A DNA stretch of 64,000 nt. Source: Azadirachta indica. Lineage: Eukaryota > Streptophyta > Magnoliopsida > Sapindales > Meliaceae. The stretch's first letter is position 1; each line of letters starts with the position of its first letter. The translations under genes were made by a program, and so were the position numbers. The notes under the pieces were generated by a model. It was given only the letters and a program-made list of their open reading frames with translations. It had not been told where the DNA came from and did no database searches. This document shows positions 1 through 11,419 of this stretch, piece by piece. The DNA lies in contig CM040447.1 in assembly GCA_022749755.1 (NCBI GenBank), forward strand, positions 15,847,087 through 15,911,086, in the 5' to 3' direction.

Positions 1-420
1 ACATAACCTTACATAAAAGAAATGATTTTAGGGTAGGGCAAAATATGCCTTTATTTAAAAAGTAGTTTTTGGGTAAGACAGCTACTTGTTGGATAAGGTC
101 AAATTTAGTCTTACCCGAAAAGTTGTCTTACCCAAAAACAAATTTGGTCTTATTTGAAAATCACTTTTTCGAGTAAAGCCAAATTTTGCATTACCCAACA
201 AGTAGTTTTTAGGTAAGGTAAAATTTGGCCTTACCCGAAAATCACTTGTTGAGTAAGACTAAATTTTGCCTTACCCAAAAATAAATTTGGCCTTACCCGA
301 AAATCATTTGTTGGGTAAAGACAAATTTGACCTTACCCGAAAACCACTTATTGGGTAAGGCCAAATTTTGCCTTATCTTAAAAATTTTCCCCTTACCCAA
401 AAAATGGTCTTAGGAAAAAT
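1..420. repeat. Degenerate tandem/inverted repeat built on TTACCCGAAAA
   Basis: The first 420 bases are a chain of short modules in both orientations. CCTTACCCGAAAA and its reverse form (TTTTCGGGTAAGG-like, for example GTTGGGTAAGG) recur roughly every 30 to 60 bases, separated by CAAATTTGG or CAAATTTTG. The array lies directly upstream of the Mutator-like transposase remnant. A related TACCCGAAA motif returns at 3.5-4.1 kb, so I infer that it is part of that element's arm or a satellite it picked up. The left limit is outside the window. Confidence 0.7.
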
Positions 421-499
421 AATGGGTGAGTAAACATTACATATTTTTGGTATATTTTTATATTATAACAATATTGAATTCTTATGTATTTGCATAGGT

Positions 500-3088
500 A
501 TGGAAGATTTAGTAACATTTTCTGTTCATTACGACAGTTCGTAGGAAACACTTGACGATGGTATTCAGAAATATGTTGGTGGAAAAATTCGACTTATTAC
601 CATAATAAAAAATTCTAACTACCAAAATCTAACAGACATAATATATATCCAGCTCCAGATAAATCGAAGAGAATTCAAAATTTGTATAAAGGCAAAATAT
701 AGAAAGTATGGTGACTTGTCCACTGCACCTATTCTAGCTGATATAATCGAAGATCATGATCTGTTGTCTTTAGTACATTTGTTTAATGCTAATGGTTCTC
801 GATTGGGTGGTTCGACTCCTTTGTATATAACTGTGGACTGCATTATTGGAGCAAAAGCAATTGAATCTGAAGAACCTGGAAGACGTGACTTGCTACCTTT
901 GAAGATATAATTCGAGAATCACATACATGTCCATTTGTCTCTTCTAAGGGCAGTAATCGCTTTAACAATGTAAACCCACCAATTTGTATACCATTAAACC
1001 ATAACATGTCGGGAGATGGCAGACAAAATTCTCAAAATCACAGTGAATTTCACTCCGAAGAGGTACCTTACCTTTCAACGCCCCATCATGAAAGGCAAGT
1101 TAATTATGATGTATGTTCACCGCCCCCATATAATGAAGATCCTACACATGACTATTTTGACAATCAACCGTCTATGCAAAGAACATATTGTTACGGGGAA
1201 GGAAGTAGAATGAATTATTGTGATGAGATACCACTATAAGAGAGGATGTTAGTGGCGAGGCACCCAATACATCAATGGCTTATAAAGATAATGCGATAAG
1301 GGGTTCAGCTCCTACCCGTATTGTTCCTACCATCCCAACAGCATTCACCATGTTCTCAGATGCTATCGAGTTCAATAAATGGTAATGTCTACGTAGGGCA
1401 GATTTTTAGAACAAAGAAGGAGTTATGACATGATTTGAGTATTATGGCGTTAAGGAGGCGTTTTCAATTCATCATTCATCGATCAACAACGATACGTTTT
1501 GAAGCAAAATGTGTTGTAGATGGATGTAAATGGCGGATGCGTGTTATAAATAATGACGGAACTAATGGGTACTTCCGCATCACAAGAATTGTGGGTATGC
1601 ACACATGCCAAAGTAATCAAATATAAGATGGCCATCTACAAGCTAGTAGCTAGCTAATTGGTGAACATGTCTTGAGCAAATTCCAAGACCTTAGCAAAAT
1701 TTACACACCAAAAAACATTTGAGACGACATACATAATGATTATGAGGTGCTTGTATCTTATAGGAAAGCATGGTTGGCAAAAGAAGAAGCGCTTCGATTA
1801 GTGAACGAAGACCCAGTTGAGTCATTTAAGGCACTCCCTCGACTTTGTCATATGTTATAAGAGACAAATGTAGGAACAGTCACACATATTGAAAAAGACG
1901 AAGAGGATCATTCCTTATACTTCTTCGTAGCCTTTGGTGCATTTATTCGAGGGTTTCATGGAGCCATTCGTCTGGTAATTGCTCTTGACTGTACCTTTCT
2001 AAAAGAGACCTATCGAGGGATTTTATTTTTGGCAGCTGCTGTGGACAAAAATAATCACATATATCCTGTGGCATTTGGAATTGGAGACTCTGAGAATGAC
2101 ACATCTTGGGAATGGTTTTTGTCAAAACTTCATGAAGTAATTGGCTTAACATCAAATTTAATTTTTGTTTCGGATCGACACAACAGCATTGAAAAAGACA
2201 TAGGTACAGTTTTCCCGGATGCATATCACGGCTTTTGTACTTATCATATTCATGGAAACATTAAGGCAAAATTTAGAATAAGGGAGAAAAAGTCAGAGAC
2301 GTTCTTCCCTGTGTATTACAGTGCTGTTAAGGCTTATACATTTACTGAGTTCACTGATCAGATGGACAATTTAAAGGATATACATCCAGCAGCGGCAAAC
2401 TACCTAGAGAATGAAGTGGGTTTTCATCGATGGGCTAGAGCACATTTTCTAAAGCAACATTATGACACATTGACTACCAATATAGTCAAGAGTATGAATG
2501 CACTATTAAGGGATGCACAAACGCTCCCAATTATAGCATTGTTGGATTGGATTAGATCAGTAATGCAAAGGTGGTTTTACGATAAGAGGGAAGAAGCCGC
2601 CAAATGTGAACCACAAAACCTTTCCCCACGGGCTTAAACCATAGTCAAGAAGCATGAAGTAGAATCAAAACGACTAATGGTGTACCCTATTTCCAGTTTT
2701 GAATTTCAGGTGAAAAGCGTGGGACAAGAAGATGTGGTGGATTTACGCACAAAGAGTTGCACATGCAGACAATTTGATCTAATGTAATTACCTTACCCAC
2801 ATGCACTTGCAGCAACCGTTTTTATTTTCTCCCACTATTATACGAATGGCGTACTTGTATTAGCTTATACAGAGAATATATCCTGTAGGTAATCAGCGTG
2901 ATTGGGTTGTTCTTGATGATATTCAGAATATAATAGTTAAGCCACGTCGAGGGAGAGTACTGACAGGTCGACCAAGAAAACAACATATTCTGTCTACAGG
3001 TGAAAACATGGTTAAAAAAACATGCTTACGCTATAAAAAAGTTGCCCACAATCGTGCGACATGTCAGAATCCAATTTGTTTCAAGTAG
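500..3088 (+). pseudogene. Mutator-like (MuDR/MULE) transposase, decayed
   Basis: Remnant of a plant MULE transposase, the enzyme that cuts and inserts Mutator-like elements. From an ATG at 500 the reading frame gives a PB1-like N-terminal region with an early stop at 542. The MuDR DNA-binding region (about 1435-1626) keeps CVVDGCKWRMR and MHTC. The MULE transposase core (about 1960-2640) keeps the expected acidic positions in LDCTFLK and FVSDRH and the Cys/His pair in GFCTYHIH. A SWIM zinc-finger region (about 2745-2815) keeps CTCRQF but has a stop and a Cys-to-Tyr change in the following PYPHA. A worn CCHC knuckle (about 3025-3080) ends the gene. Several stops and frame changes break it, so it cannot encode a transposase. 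The core identification is secure; exact exon limits are not. Confidence 0.9.
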
Positions 3089-4654
3089 TATGATAATATT
3101 ATTTATTTTTTGTAGAGTCAAGATTATTAGTAATCTTATAATAAATGAAAATATTAATGTTGTATTATTAAAATAATTTTAATACTTAAAAGACTATTGT
3201 AATTAATACTATTATCATGCTGTTAGTTTTTGTTGTCATGAAATGGATATTTTAGAATTATAATAATTTTTTACTAAAAAGTTTAATGTGCCATGACTTA
3301 ATTGATTATTTACAACAATATCAAAATTAGAAATATAAAAATTAATAATAAAGAAATTTGGAAACCCAAAGTATTATTATTAATAAATTACTATTATTTT
3401 TATTAATTATTATTAATTATATTATTTTATTATTATTAGTTATTATTATTATATTATTATTGTTTAAAAATAAAATAATTAATTAATAATAAAAATAATA
3501 TAATATAATTGAGGGTATCATTTTCAAGTATTTTCAATTTCGAGTACCCAAAAAATATAAGTACCCGAAAATGGGAGTCGAAAGGACACCCCAAATTTCA
3601 GGTACCTTATGTTTTTCGAGTACCTGAAATTGAAGGTACCTTAAAATTATTTTAATTTAAAAATATTATAATTTAAAAATATTATACAAGTACTATAATT
3701 AATTATAATATCATGATTAATTACATATAAGTCCCAAAAATTATTATATTATTAATAAATTACTATTACTTTTATTAATTATATTATTTCATAATTTTGT
3801 TAGTTATTATTATTATATTATTAATTGTTTAATTAATTATTATTAATTATATTATTTTATTATTATTAGTTATTATTATTATATTATTAATTTATTATTA
3901 TTTATTATTTAATTTAATGAAATAATTATTATTTTAATAACAAAAATAATTGAGGGTACCATTTTCGGTTATCCTCAATTTCTGGTACCCAAAAAATATA
4001 GGTACCCGAAAATGAAATCCGCGAGGGTACCCCAAATTTCGAGTACCTTATGTTTTTCGGGTACCCGAAATTGAGAGTACCTGAAAATTATTTCAATTTA
4101 AAAATATTATACAGATCCCATAATTAATTACAAAATCTCTCCCTACAAAAAAATATTTCTTGATAAAATTACATAACACTCTATATTGATTACATAAACC
4201 CCCTAATTTTTAGAAATTTTCCAAAAATATAAAGAAAAGAATATTTCTTTAAAATATCAACCCCACAAAAATAAATAACAAACAATCCCACAGCACAACA
4301 ATACATAAACTGTCTTGACGTTAAAATTTCATATATACAAATATTTTAAATATTATAATATCTGTTTAAGTCCAATTTTTAAGGTACTGTATTTTTAATC
4401 AAGGTTACCTAATATGAGTATTCGTTTATCATAATGTAATTGGTTCATTATCGCGAATTGGTCATATTATTCTAAAAATTATTGAAATATATTACTACTA
4501 TGTCTCTCATTAATTTCCTTTATCGGGGTGTAATCATTCAAATATATTTTTACTTTATAATGTTCCATTAACACTATTTTAGATTAATTTAATTTCATGA
4601 AAATATAAATATTTTTATATACACATATTTGTCATATATCATATTGACAATATC
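3089..4654. repeat. AT-rich spacer with two copies of a GGTACCCGAAA-type repeat
   Basis: This is the AT-rich spacer between the two convergent genes of the Mutator-like element. It contains two diverged copies of a unit of about 135 bases (about 3512-3646 and 3949-4085). Each is built from GAGGGTACC, CCCAAAAAATATA, GTACCCGAAAATG, CCCCAAATTTC and CCTTATGTTTTTCG, partly as inverted modules. The surrounding sequence is TTA/TAA low-complexity DNA that is also duplicated (about 3370-3480 and 3740-3930). I see no gene in it. Confidence 0.65.
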
Positions 4655-6075
4655 CTATAATAACTTGCTTACGAATAAATCTAATGCAATCTTACGCCTT
4701 AATAAGACACCGTGATCAGGGCTAAAGTCAAATGAATGACCCAATTCAAGCAACTTAATGAACTTATACGTGAACACCCTACAATCACCATTGACTAGAT
4801 GCTGTCTTGGCATGTCCGATGTCTTTCGTTCAAATATGAAAGGTTCTATGTTGTTCCCTACCTTTGGCCTTGCCCTATATATCCTAATATGGTGTATAAG
4901 ATAAAGTAGTAGTCGGCACAAAGGTCTCATATGGTCTTCCATCGCAGCGTCTAAATGTGACGAAGGCGACGAGTCATACACCGTGATGTGACAATCCAAA
5001 AATTTTATGGCACATACAACCCAATGATCACCCCCACATGTAACTAGAATGTAAACAACATCGACTATCTCCCAATTTTTACGCACGCCCTCATTATCCC
5101 TAGCCACATACTGCGTAACATCAACGCCGTTAAAATATGATCCTAACTGTTTAGTGCCATTAGCCACATCCTGCCATATCGCCTCAAGGGTGGCTTACAA
5201 CACAACCAACAAAACATGAGACCTTTTTATATCAATTACAATAATTGTGTATACAATCTAACATATTCACATTATAATGCATACATAGAGTTGCACGGAT
5301 GCAATGGTCCACTCTTGAGAGATCGCATAAATAAATAATAGAACCACTTACCTGGAAAACAATGATCAGACCTTTGAGATCGTATGTGCACTTTGAGTTT
5401 TTTTCGTTGTCAACCCTACTTCGATATCTAGCAAAGGGTCCTCCCATGACTCGGCGCAACGACTGAAATGTAAAACACTAAACAGCAGTACCCCAAGGAT
5501 ATTGATTAAGTTCATCTAAATAATCTAATATCCATAACAACCATGTATCTGCATAATTACGATGGGCCCTCCCAAATATAACACGTTCCATAAAAAAAAA
5601 ATAACGATAACTTCACAATATCATAATCATCAATTTGTGAAAAATCAAAATTCTCATAGATAGTGGTTAACCGAGACACTTTAATGTTATTTTTTCTACC
5701 AAAATATTATACCTTTAAACGGTTGCTACCCCTAACTATCCTAAATGGATATTTTTCAAATCTTAGGCCTGTGATAAGCCCATACTCCACCTGAGAAAAA
5801 TGAATACATCGACCACCCATCAGAAACCATATTTCATCTTGGGCACCCGGTGCGTATGCCTCATGTAGCAACATATAATAGGTTAGGTTGTTGGAGAAAC
5901 GAAGGTCATTAAAGTTTATAAAATGTCCCACACATATCTCTCTGAAAAGCTCAACTTGTCTAGGGGTGAGCTTCTTATGAATTGTGTCTAATATTTGTAG
6001 TTTAGATAGTGATGTAGGAATGCCATGGAAATAATCGACAGAATTAATTTTTAATCTCCTAATTGGTTTGGCCAT
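4655..6075 (-). pseudogene. DUF1985 / Ulp1-like cysteine protease of a KAONASHI-type MULE, decayed
   Basis: Reads on the minus strand from an ATG at 6075. The first exon (6075-5707) encodes a DUF1985 domain (LTPRQVELFREICVGHF, then MGGRCIHFSQVEYGLITGL). A middle part (about 5590-5350) encodes RVIFGRAHRNYADTWLLW, with an in-frame stop near 5475 and a good splice donor (CAG then GTAAGT) near 5350. The last exon (about 5200-4655) is a C48/Ulp1 peptidase domain: GDHWVVCAI carries the catalytic His, VYDSS the Asp, and NGDCRVF the Cys. Ulp1 proteases process SUMO or remove it from proteins. Plant MULEs that carry a DUF1985-Ulp1 gene opposite the transposase are known as KAONASHI or CUMULE elements. 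The internal stop makes the full product unlikely. Confidence 0.8.
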
Positions 6076-6179
6076 TTCATTTTACCTCAAAAATTAAATT
6101 AAATATATAATTAAATACAGTGTTGATACTAAAATATCATATAATCGTAATATAATAATTTATGCACTAAAGAAAAAGT

Positions 6180-7101
6180 AAATTCATTCATGATTTTATT
6201 AATTTTTATATATATTAATAAATTATTACAACAATTTTAAAAGAAAATTACAAGTTAATAATATAAATATTTTTATTATTGTTATTAATCAATTATTATT
6301 ATTGTTACTTTTATTTTTTATTATTATAATAAATCATTAATTATTACCTTTATTATTTGATGATTATTAATTAATTAATTATTACTATTGTTCCCAATAA
6401 TATTAATTTATTAATTATTATTACTACACCTTATATTATTATTATTATTAATTATTACTAAACAATTATTTTTATTACATCTCATATTATTAGTAACAAT
6501 TATTATTACTATTATTTTATTACTAGTAATTAATTATTATTATTATTAATTATTTTATTATTATTAAATATTACTAATCAATATTATTATTACATCTCTT
6601 ATTATTATTATTATTATTACATCTCATAATATTATTATGAATTAGTTATTATTATTAATAAATTATTATTACACCTCACATTATTAATAATTATTATTAC
6701 TACTATTATTTATTATTATTAATTATTTTATTGATTATTATTGAATAATTAAAAATATAATTATTAATTTATAATTAATAGTAATCAATTATTATTTCGT
6801 CTCATATTATTATTATTATGAATTATTTATTATTATTAATAAATTATTATTATTATTACGTCTCACATATTATTAATTATTAATTAGTAATTAGTAATAA
6901 TTGTTATTTTATTTATTATTATTAATTATTTTTATTGATCATTATTGAATAATTAAAATATAGTTATTAATAATTACTATTTATTATTAATTATTTTTAT
7001 TGATTATTATTGAATAATTAAAAATATAATTATTAATTTGTTGTTAATACTAATCAATTATTATTACATCTCATATTATTAGTCATAATTATTATTACTA
7101 T

Positions 7102-7169
<68 letters not shown>

Positions 7170-7206
7170 ATCTCACGTATTATTAATTATTAACTATTAA
7201 TAATTA
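6180..7206. repeat. TTA/TAA-rich low-complexity region with a long (ATT)n microsatellite
   Basis: Almost pure A/T sequence dominated by TTA triplets. A loose unit (TTATTTTTATTGATTATTATTGAATAATT, then ATTACATCTCATATTATT) recurs several times, at roughly 6590, 6780, 6960 and 7060. An uninterrupted ATT run lies at about 7100-7168. The same unit resumes at 8872 after the inserted element, so the insertion split one repeat field. There is no coding potential. Confidence 0.85.
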
Positions 7207-8862
7207 GGGAGAATGCCTTTCCCCCCTTATTTTAGGTTTAATACCCCATCATCACCCTAATTATTTACTAATATCCCGTTACCCCTTACCGTTACTCTCG
7301 TTAATGAGAACTGATAGTTTATGAGGGTATTTAGTACTTTAACTTTAAATAAATAAAAATAAAAGAATGATTATTTTTTTCCTGTCAAAATCTCTTTATT
7401 TTTCTTCGTCTCCTCTTTTCCTTTTAAAAAGCGTAAAAAACGACCTTGAAATTTTCTGACAAAGGTGATCGGAATCACTCGATGTTGGTTGGATCTAGAA
7501 GATCTGACATTGAGGATTAAGAAGGCGGTCTCGGATTGTCGTTGTTAGTGGTGGTTTGGTCGGAAAAGGTGAAAAAAAGTGATGGTGGCTCATGGGTTTA
7601 GCTCTCGATTTCGGCGATTGACGTGGCTATTGGAGTTGAGAATTGGTTAGGATCAAAGAGAAATAGTTACTGAGTTGTTTGGTGGCAGTGGTGTCGTCGG
7701 ATATGCGGTGGATGAATGTGTTTTCCGAGTTTTCGCGAAATTAATCTGCGTTTTTCGTCGAGTATAGCGAATCAAGGCCGTGCAATGGGGATTTTTTTTG
7801 CTGAGTACGTACGAGTCTGAAGGCATGCATATTTGCCTTTGTTCAAGTTCTTCGATTGCTCTGAAGGCACACAGATTTTCGGCCTCCTAGTTTAGTTTCT
7901 CCTGTGATTTATAGCTTTGTCGCTGGTTTCTTTTCAATTGATTATCATCAATGAAAAAGAGATGATTGTTGATGTGAAATTGAGTTTTAGCACTCTCATT
8001 TTCTATTGCTTGCTGCTGCGCTGTATAAGCTGTTGCCTTTCTTTTGGTTGCTGCTTGCTTGTCATTTGAATACGGTTCCTTGTTTGCCTATGTGTTATTC
8101 TTCAAGCAAAACATTTGTTTGCTTCATTTTCTGCTGTCTTTTTTGGTTTTAATTGCTGTTGCTGATGCTACACTGTTGCTGGGAGGGCTTCATTTTTTTT
8201 TTTTTTCCGACCTAATTTTTGCTATGTGGTGTTGTTTTTTGGTTATACATCAAAGAAAACAACAGCTAGTCTACAGCTTATTGCTGTTTCTACTTATTAA
8301 TTCTGCAATCTTCTGCTGGTTTGCTGCTAGGAAGACTTCATTTGCTGCTATTTTTTGGGTTAAGTTGCTGCTGTTTGCTGCTATTATTTTGCTGCAAAAA
8401 ATCTGCAGGTTACTGCTATTTTGAATTGCAACTCTACCATTTTTAGAACTAAATTATTGTTGGTATTCAAAATTTACTTATTGTTCTAATATTCTCCCCT
8501 TCTCTTTTATTCTAATAATAATCTATAAGCATTTTTTTTATTATTTAAATTAAAAAATTGCCTCAAAATGCTTATTTGCAAATTAATTAATCTTTATTTA
8601 AGATCATTAACAACATAACATTTAAATTATTTTATAAATAAGCATTGAATTATCAATCAATTTAAATTAAAATTAATTTAATTATTTATTAATAAGTCAA
8701 TGTAGAGTCAATATAGTCGGGAGGGTAATTTAGTAATTGTATTAAAAATTAACGGATTTTATTAACGGAGATAATGTAAGGGGGGGTAACGGGATATTAA
8801 TAAAATATTAGGAGAGTGATGGGGTATTAGAATTAAAATTAGGGGATATCGAGCATTCTCTC
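7207..8862. mobile_element. Non-autonomous Mutator-like element with long TIRs and perfect 9-bp TSD
   Basis: The left end (GGGAGAATGC...) and the right end (...GCATTCTCTC) are inverted copies over roughly 100 bases. Matching blocks include TAATACCCCATCA, TAATATCCCGTTACCCC and CTCCGTTAA. The element is flanked on both sides by TAATAATTA (7198-7206 and 8863-8871), a perfect 9-bp target duplication as Mutator-like elements make. No transposase is present. The interior (about 7430-8430) is richer in G and C than the surroundings and holds TGCTGC/TTGCTG runs. A 126-codon open frame there (8044-8424) is leucine/phenylalanine-rich and looks incidental. It may hold captured host sequence (Pack-MULE style), but I recognise no gene. 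Confidence 0.88.
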
Positions 8863-8871
8863 TAATAATTA

Positions 8872-9119
8872 TTATTACCCTATTATTTATTATTATTAAT
8901 TGTTCATCATTATATTATTATTAATTATTTTTATTGATTAGTATTGAATAATTCAAATATAATTATTATTATTAATTATTTTTATTGATTATTATTGAAT
9001 AATTAAAAATATAGTTATTAATTTATTATTAATACTATTATTAAATAATAATATAATATTATTTATTATTATTTTATTATTCATTATTTTATTGTATATT
9101 AATTATAAGTTTTAGTCTA
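8872..9119. repeat. Continuation of the TTA-rich repeat field
   Basis: Same AT-rich unit as at 6.2-7.2 kb (TTTTTATTGATTATTATTGAATAATT repeats), continuing directly after the target duplication of the inserted Mutator-like element. No gene seen. Confidence 0.75.
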
Positions 9120-9334
9120 AAAAATTTGAACCAGACTGAAAATATTATTTTTTAATATTTTTCATTTAAACGACGTCGTTTTATTATTATAATTATTTAT
9201 TACAAATCTTATAATTATTATTTTATTTTAAGACCGAAACTGGAGCAAATTACATAAAATACCGAATCGAATTTGTTAATTTTGGTCCGATTCTGATTTA
9301 GTTTAGGTCAGATTAATTTTTCTGCCCACCCCTA
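9120..9334. mobile_element. Possible right end of a hAT-like non-autonomous element
   Basis: The segment ends with TCTGCCCACCCCTA. This is the inverted form of the TAGGGGTGGGCA terminus common to many plant hAT-type MITEs, and it is preceded by the usual stretch rich in CCGAAT/GGTCCGATT. A 14-base palindrome, AAACGACGTCGTTT, lies at about 9169-9182. I could not find the matching left end, which may be lost in the TTA-rich field, so this is tentative. Confidence 0.4.
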
Positions 9335-11419
9335 GATCAACTGCAAGAAGCTAAAGCAATAAAAGGGAGTTGTGGAGAGTTTCCTAGGAAAGCTCTAACT
9401 TCAAATTTATTTTTATATTTCAAAATTTCTTAACTTTTAGTTTTCTCCAAAAATACCAAATATGTTTATTACAATTAATTTTTATAGTATATTTGCATAT
9501 AAAGTTGTAAATTTGTTGTCGTAATCTTTTTTTTATGAAATGAAATTTTATGTTGTTGCTTAAAAAAAAAAATTGACGCGACAGATAAATTAAAATAATT
9601 ATGTTAAATATTACACCTAAATAATTATCCCTTGCATTTTTTGAAGGGCTGGAAACTAAAATTCCGCTTTTCTCTTTGGAATGATGGTATAGTGATAATT
9701 CAATTCGCTATTATTTCAAGTGACTTAAATTTTGAGTAGGATCATGATTCTATCCACGTTAATAAGATTTAACCCATTGTGTAGTCTTAAGTATATTATG
9801 TTATTATTTTATATTCTTAGAATATTTTATAAATATAGGGATATTATGATAATTTGAATAAAATTTAAAACCATAAAATTTTGTTTTACATATTAAATTA
9901 AACTAATTATATTGATTTGTAAATGACTTAATCACATCCTATTTAATTATATCATAATAATTCATAATTTAATAATCGTATCGTGTTTAATTAATGAATA
10001 GGTTTGTATTTTATTTTTTGATATAATTAATAAATAAATCGAATTTGTGTTGACATAATTAAAAATTTTATTTTTGTATATATTCATGGACACTGAATTT
10101 TACAGAACTTTTTACATCATTTGTACTTGTACATTTTCGATTGTTGATATTACATCTTATTATATATGTACTAATTAAATATATTAAATTTAATCTTAAT
10201 CATTAATGGAATATAAATTTAGTCATTTAAACCATTTTGAGTGAAGATGATTTACAATTGGTGGAGAATATATTTTAAATGAATACGAAAGTTTAAAAGA
10301 TAAAAAGAAATAGAACAAAACGATGAAACTACATCCAAGTGAAAATTCAATACTCTCTAGCAGTCAGCTCGGCGCGAAATTACTGGCCATCCATATTTAT
10401 CACCATTTCTGACAATTTCCTCCTCTTATTATTGATTATCATTCAGGATCAAAACCACTTTTGAGTTAACCTTAATCATTGCCAAAAAGTTGTGTGTGGA
10501 AGGTTGGATAAATTACAATCTGGATTAATTTGATTGTCATGGCACTTGACCACAGTGGAGATTGATTATTTCGCGCCATCATTGGAACTACCAATTAAAC
10601 CACAAGCTAGACCCAGGTACGAAATTATTTTTGTTTTTGATCACTTTGCATGTAAAATAATTAATTGATAAAGAAATACATCATTAATTGTTTCATAGAG
10701 AAATATGACAGGTGAATTTTGATCGACAGATCCAAACAAACATGAAGATATAACGGAAATGCATTTCCTAAATTGATTCGCCGTACGCCTATGACTTGAG
10801 GATGTGAAACTTTCTTTGATTTACTTTCTTGCAGAATTTTTTCGTTTTTGAAGTACATCGCGTACCATGCCATGTTATCCAAACAAACTTAGAAGACAAA
10901 AAATGTACTTCCACTCTTTCTGTCCTTGATTATTAACAAAAATATTAGTGTATCAAGATTTAAGAAATTAATTAAATGTAGTTACAAGAAGAATACGTTG
11001 ATTTCATCTGTTCATTTTTTATAGGCCATATCGTATGTTTCGCTAAAACGACATAAATTTATTGAAAGAAAACAGACAAAAAATACCGACATAGGAGGAC
11101 ATAAAAAACTTAAGTTACCTACCCTTCAAAAAAGACATAAACCTCTAATACAGGCCATTCTGCATGTCTTTATGTCTGCTATTGTAACAAGATCAATTAA
11201 AGGAATTATTTTCGCAATCAAAATAATTGACGGATTATCATTTTAATGCTTACATATTATACTATATTTTGGATACTGATGGTCATGTATAGTTTTTTAT
11301 TATCTTCGTTTCAATTATCATTTTGATAGCGAATTGGAATGTCTTAGTCTTACAATATTTTGTTGTTGTGGCAGGAGAAAGCATTAATTTGATTTAGAAC
11401 CCGAACATAAAGATACATA
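9335..11419. other. Intergenic, upstream of the first F-box gene
   Basis: AT-rich DNA with no recognisable gene. It contains an exact inverted pair, GGCGCGAAAT at 10371-10380 and ATTTCGCGCC at 10568-10577, which resembles E2F sites. The last 70 bases before the F-box start share a leader motif with other F-box loci in the window: a GGCAGGAGAAAG-like stretch, then TTTGATTT and AACCCGAAC. Confidence 0.5.

Noticed and set aside
1006..1239. Independent small gene upstream of the MULE core
   Set aside because: It lies in the variable linker of the transposase remnant between its N-terminal and MuDR DNA-binding regions.
7100..7168. (ATT)n run as a possible CRISPR or structured array
   Set aside because: Simple microsatellite; no repeat-spacer structure. 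No CRISPR arrays are expected or seen in this plant DNA.
8044..8424. 126-codon open frame inside the Mutator-like element
   Set aside because: Leu/Phe/Cys-rich translation of TTGCTG and TTT runs with no domain; likely incidental.
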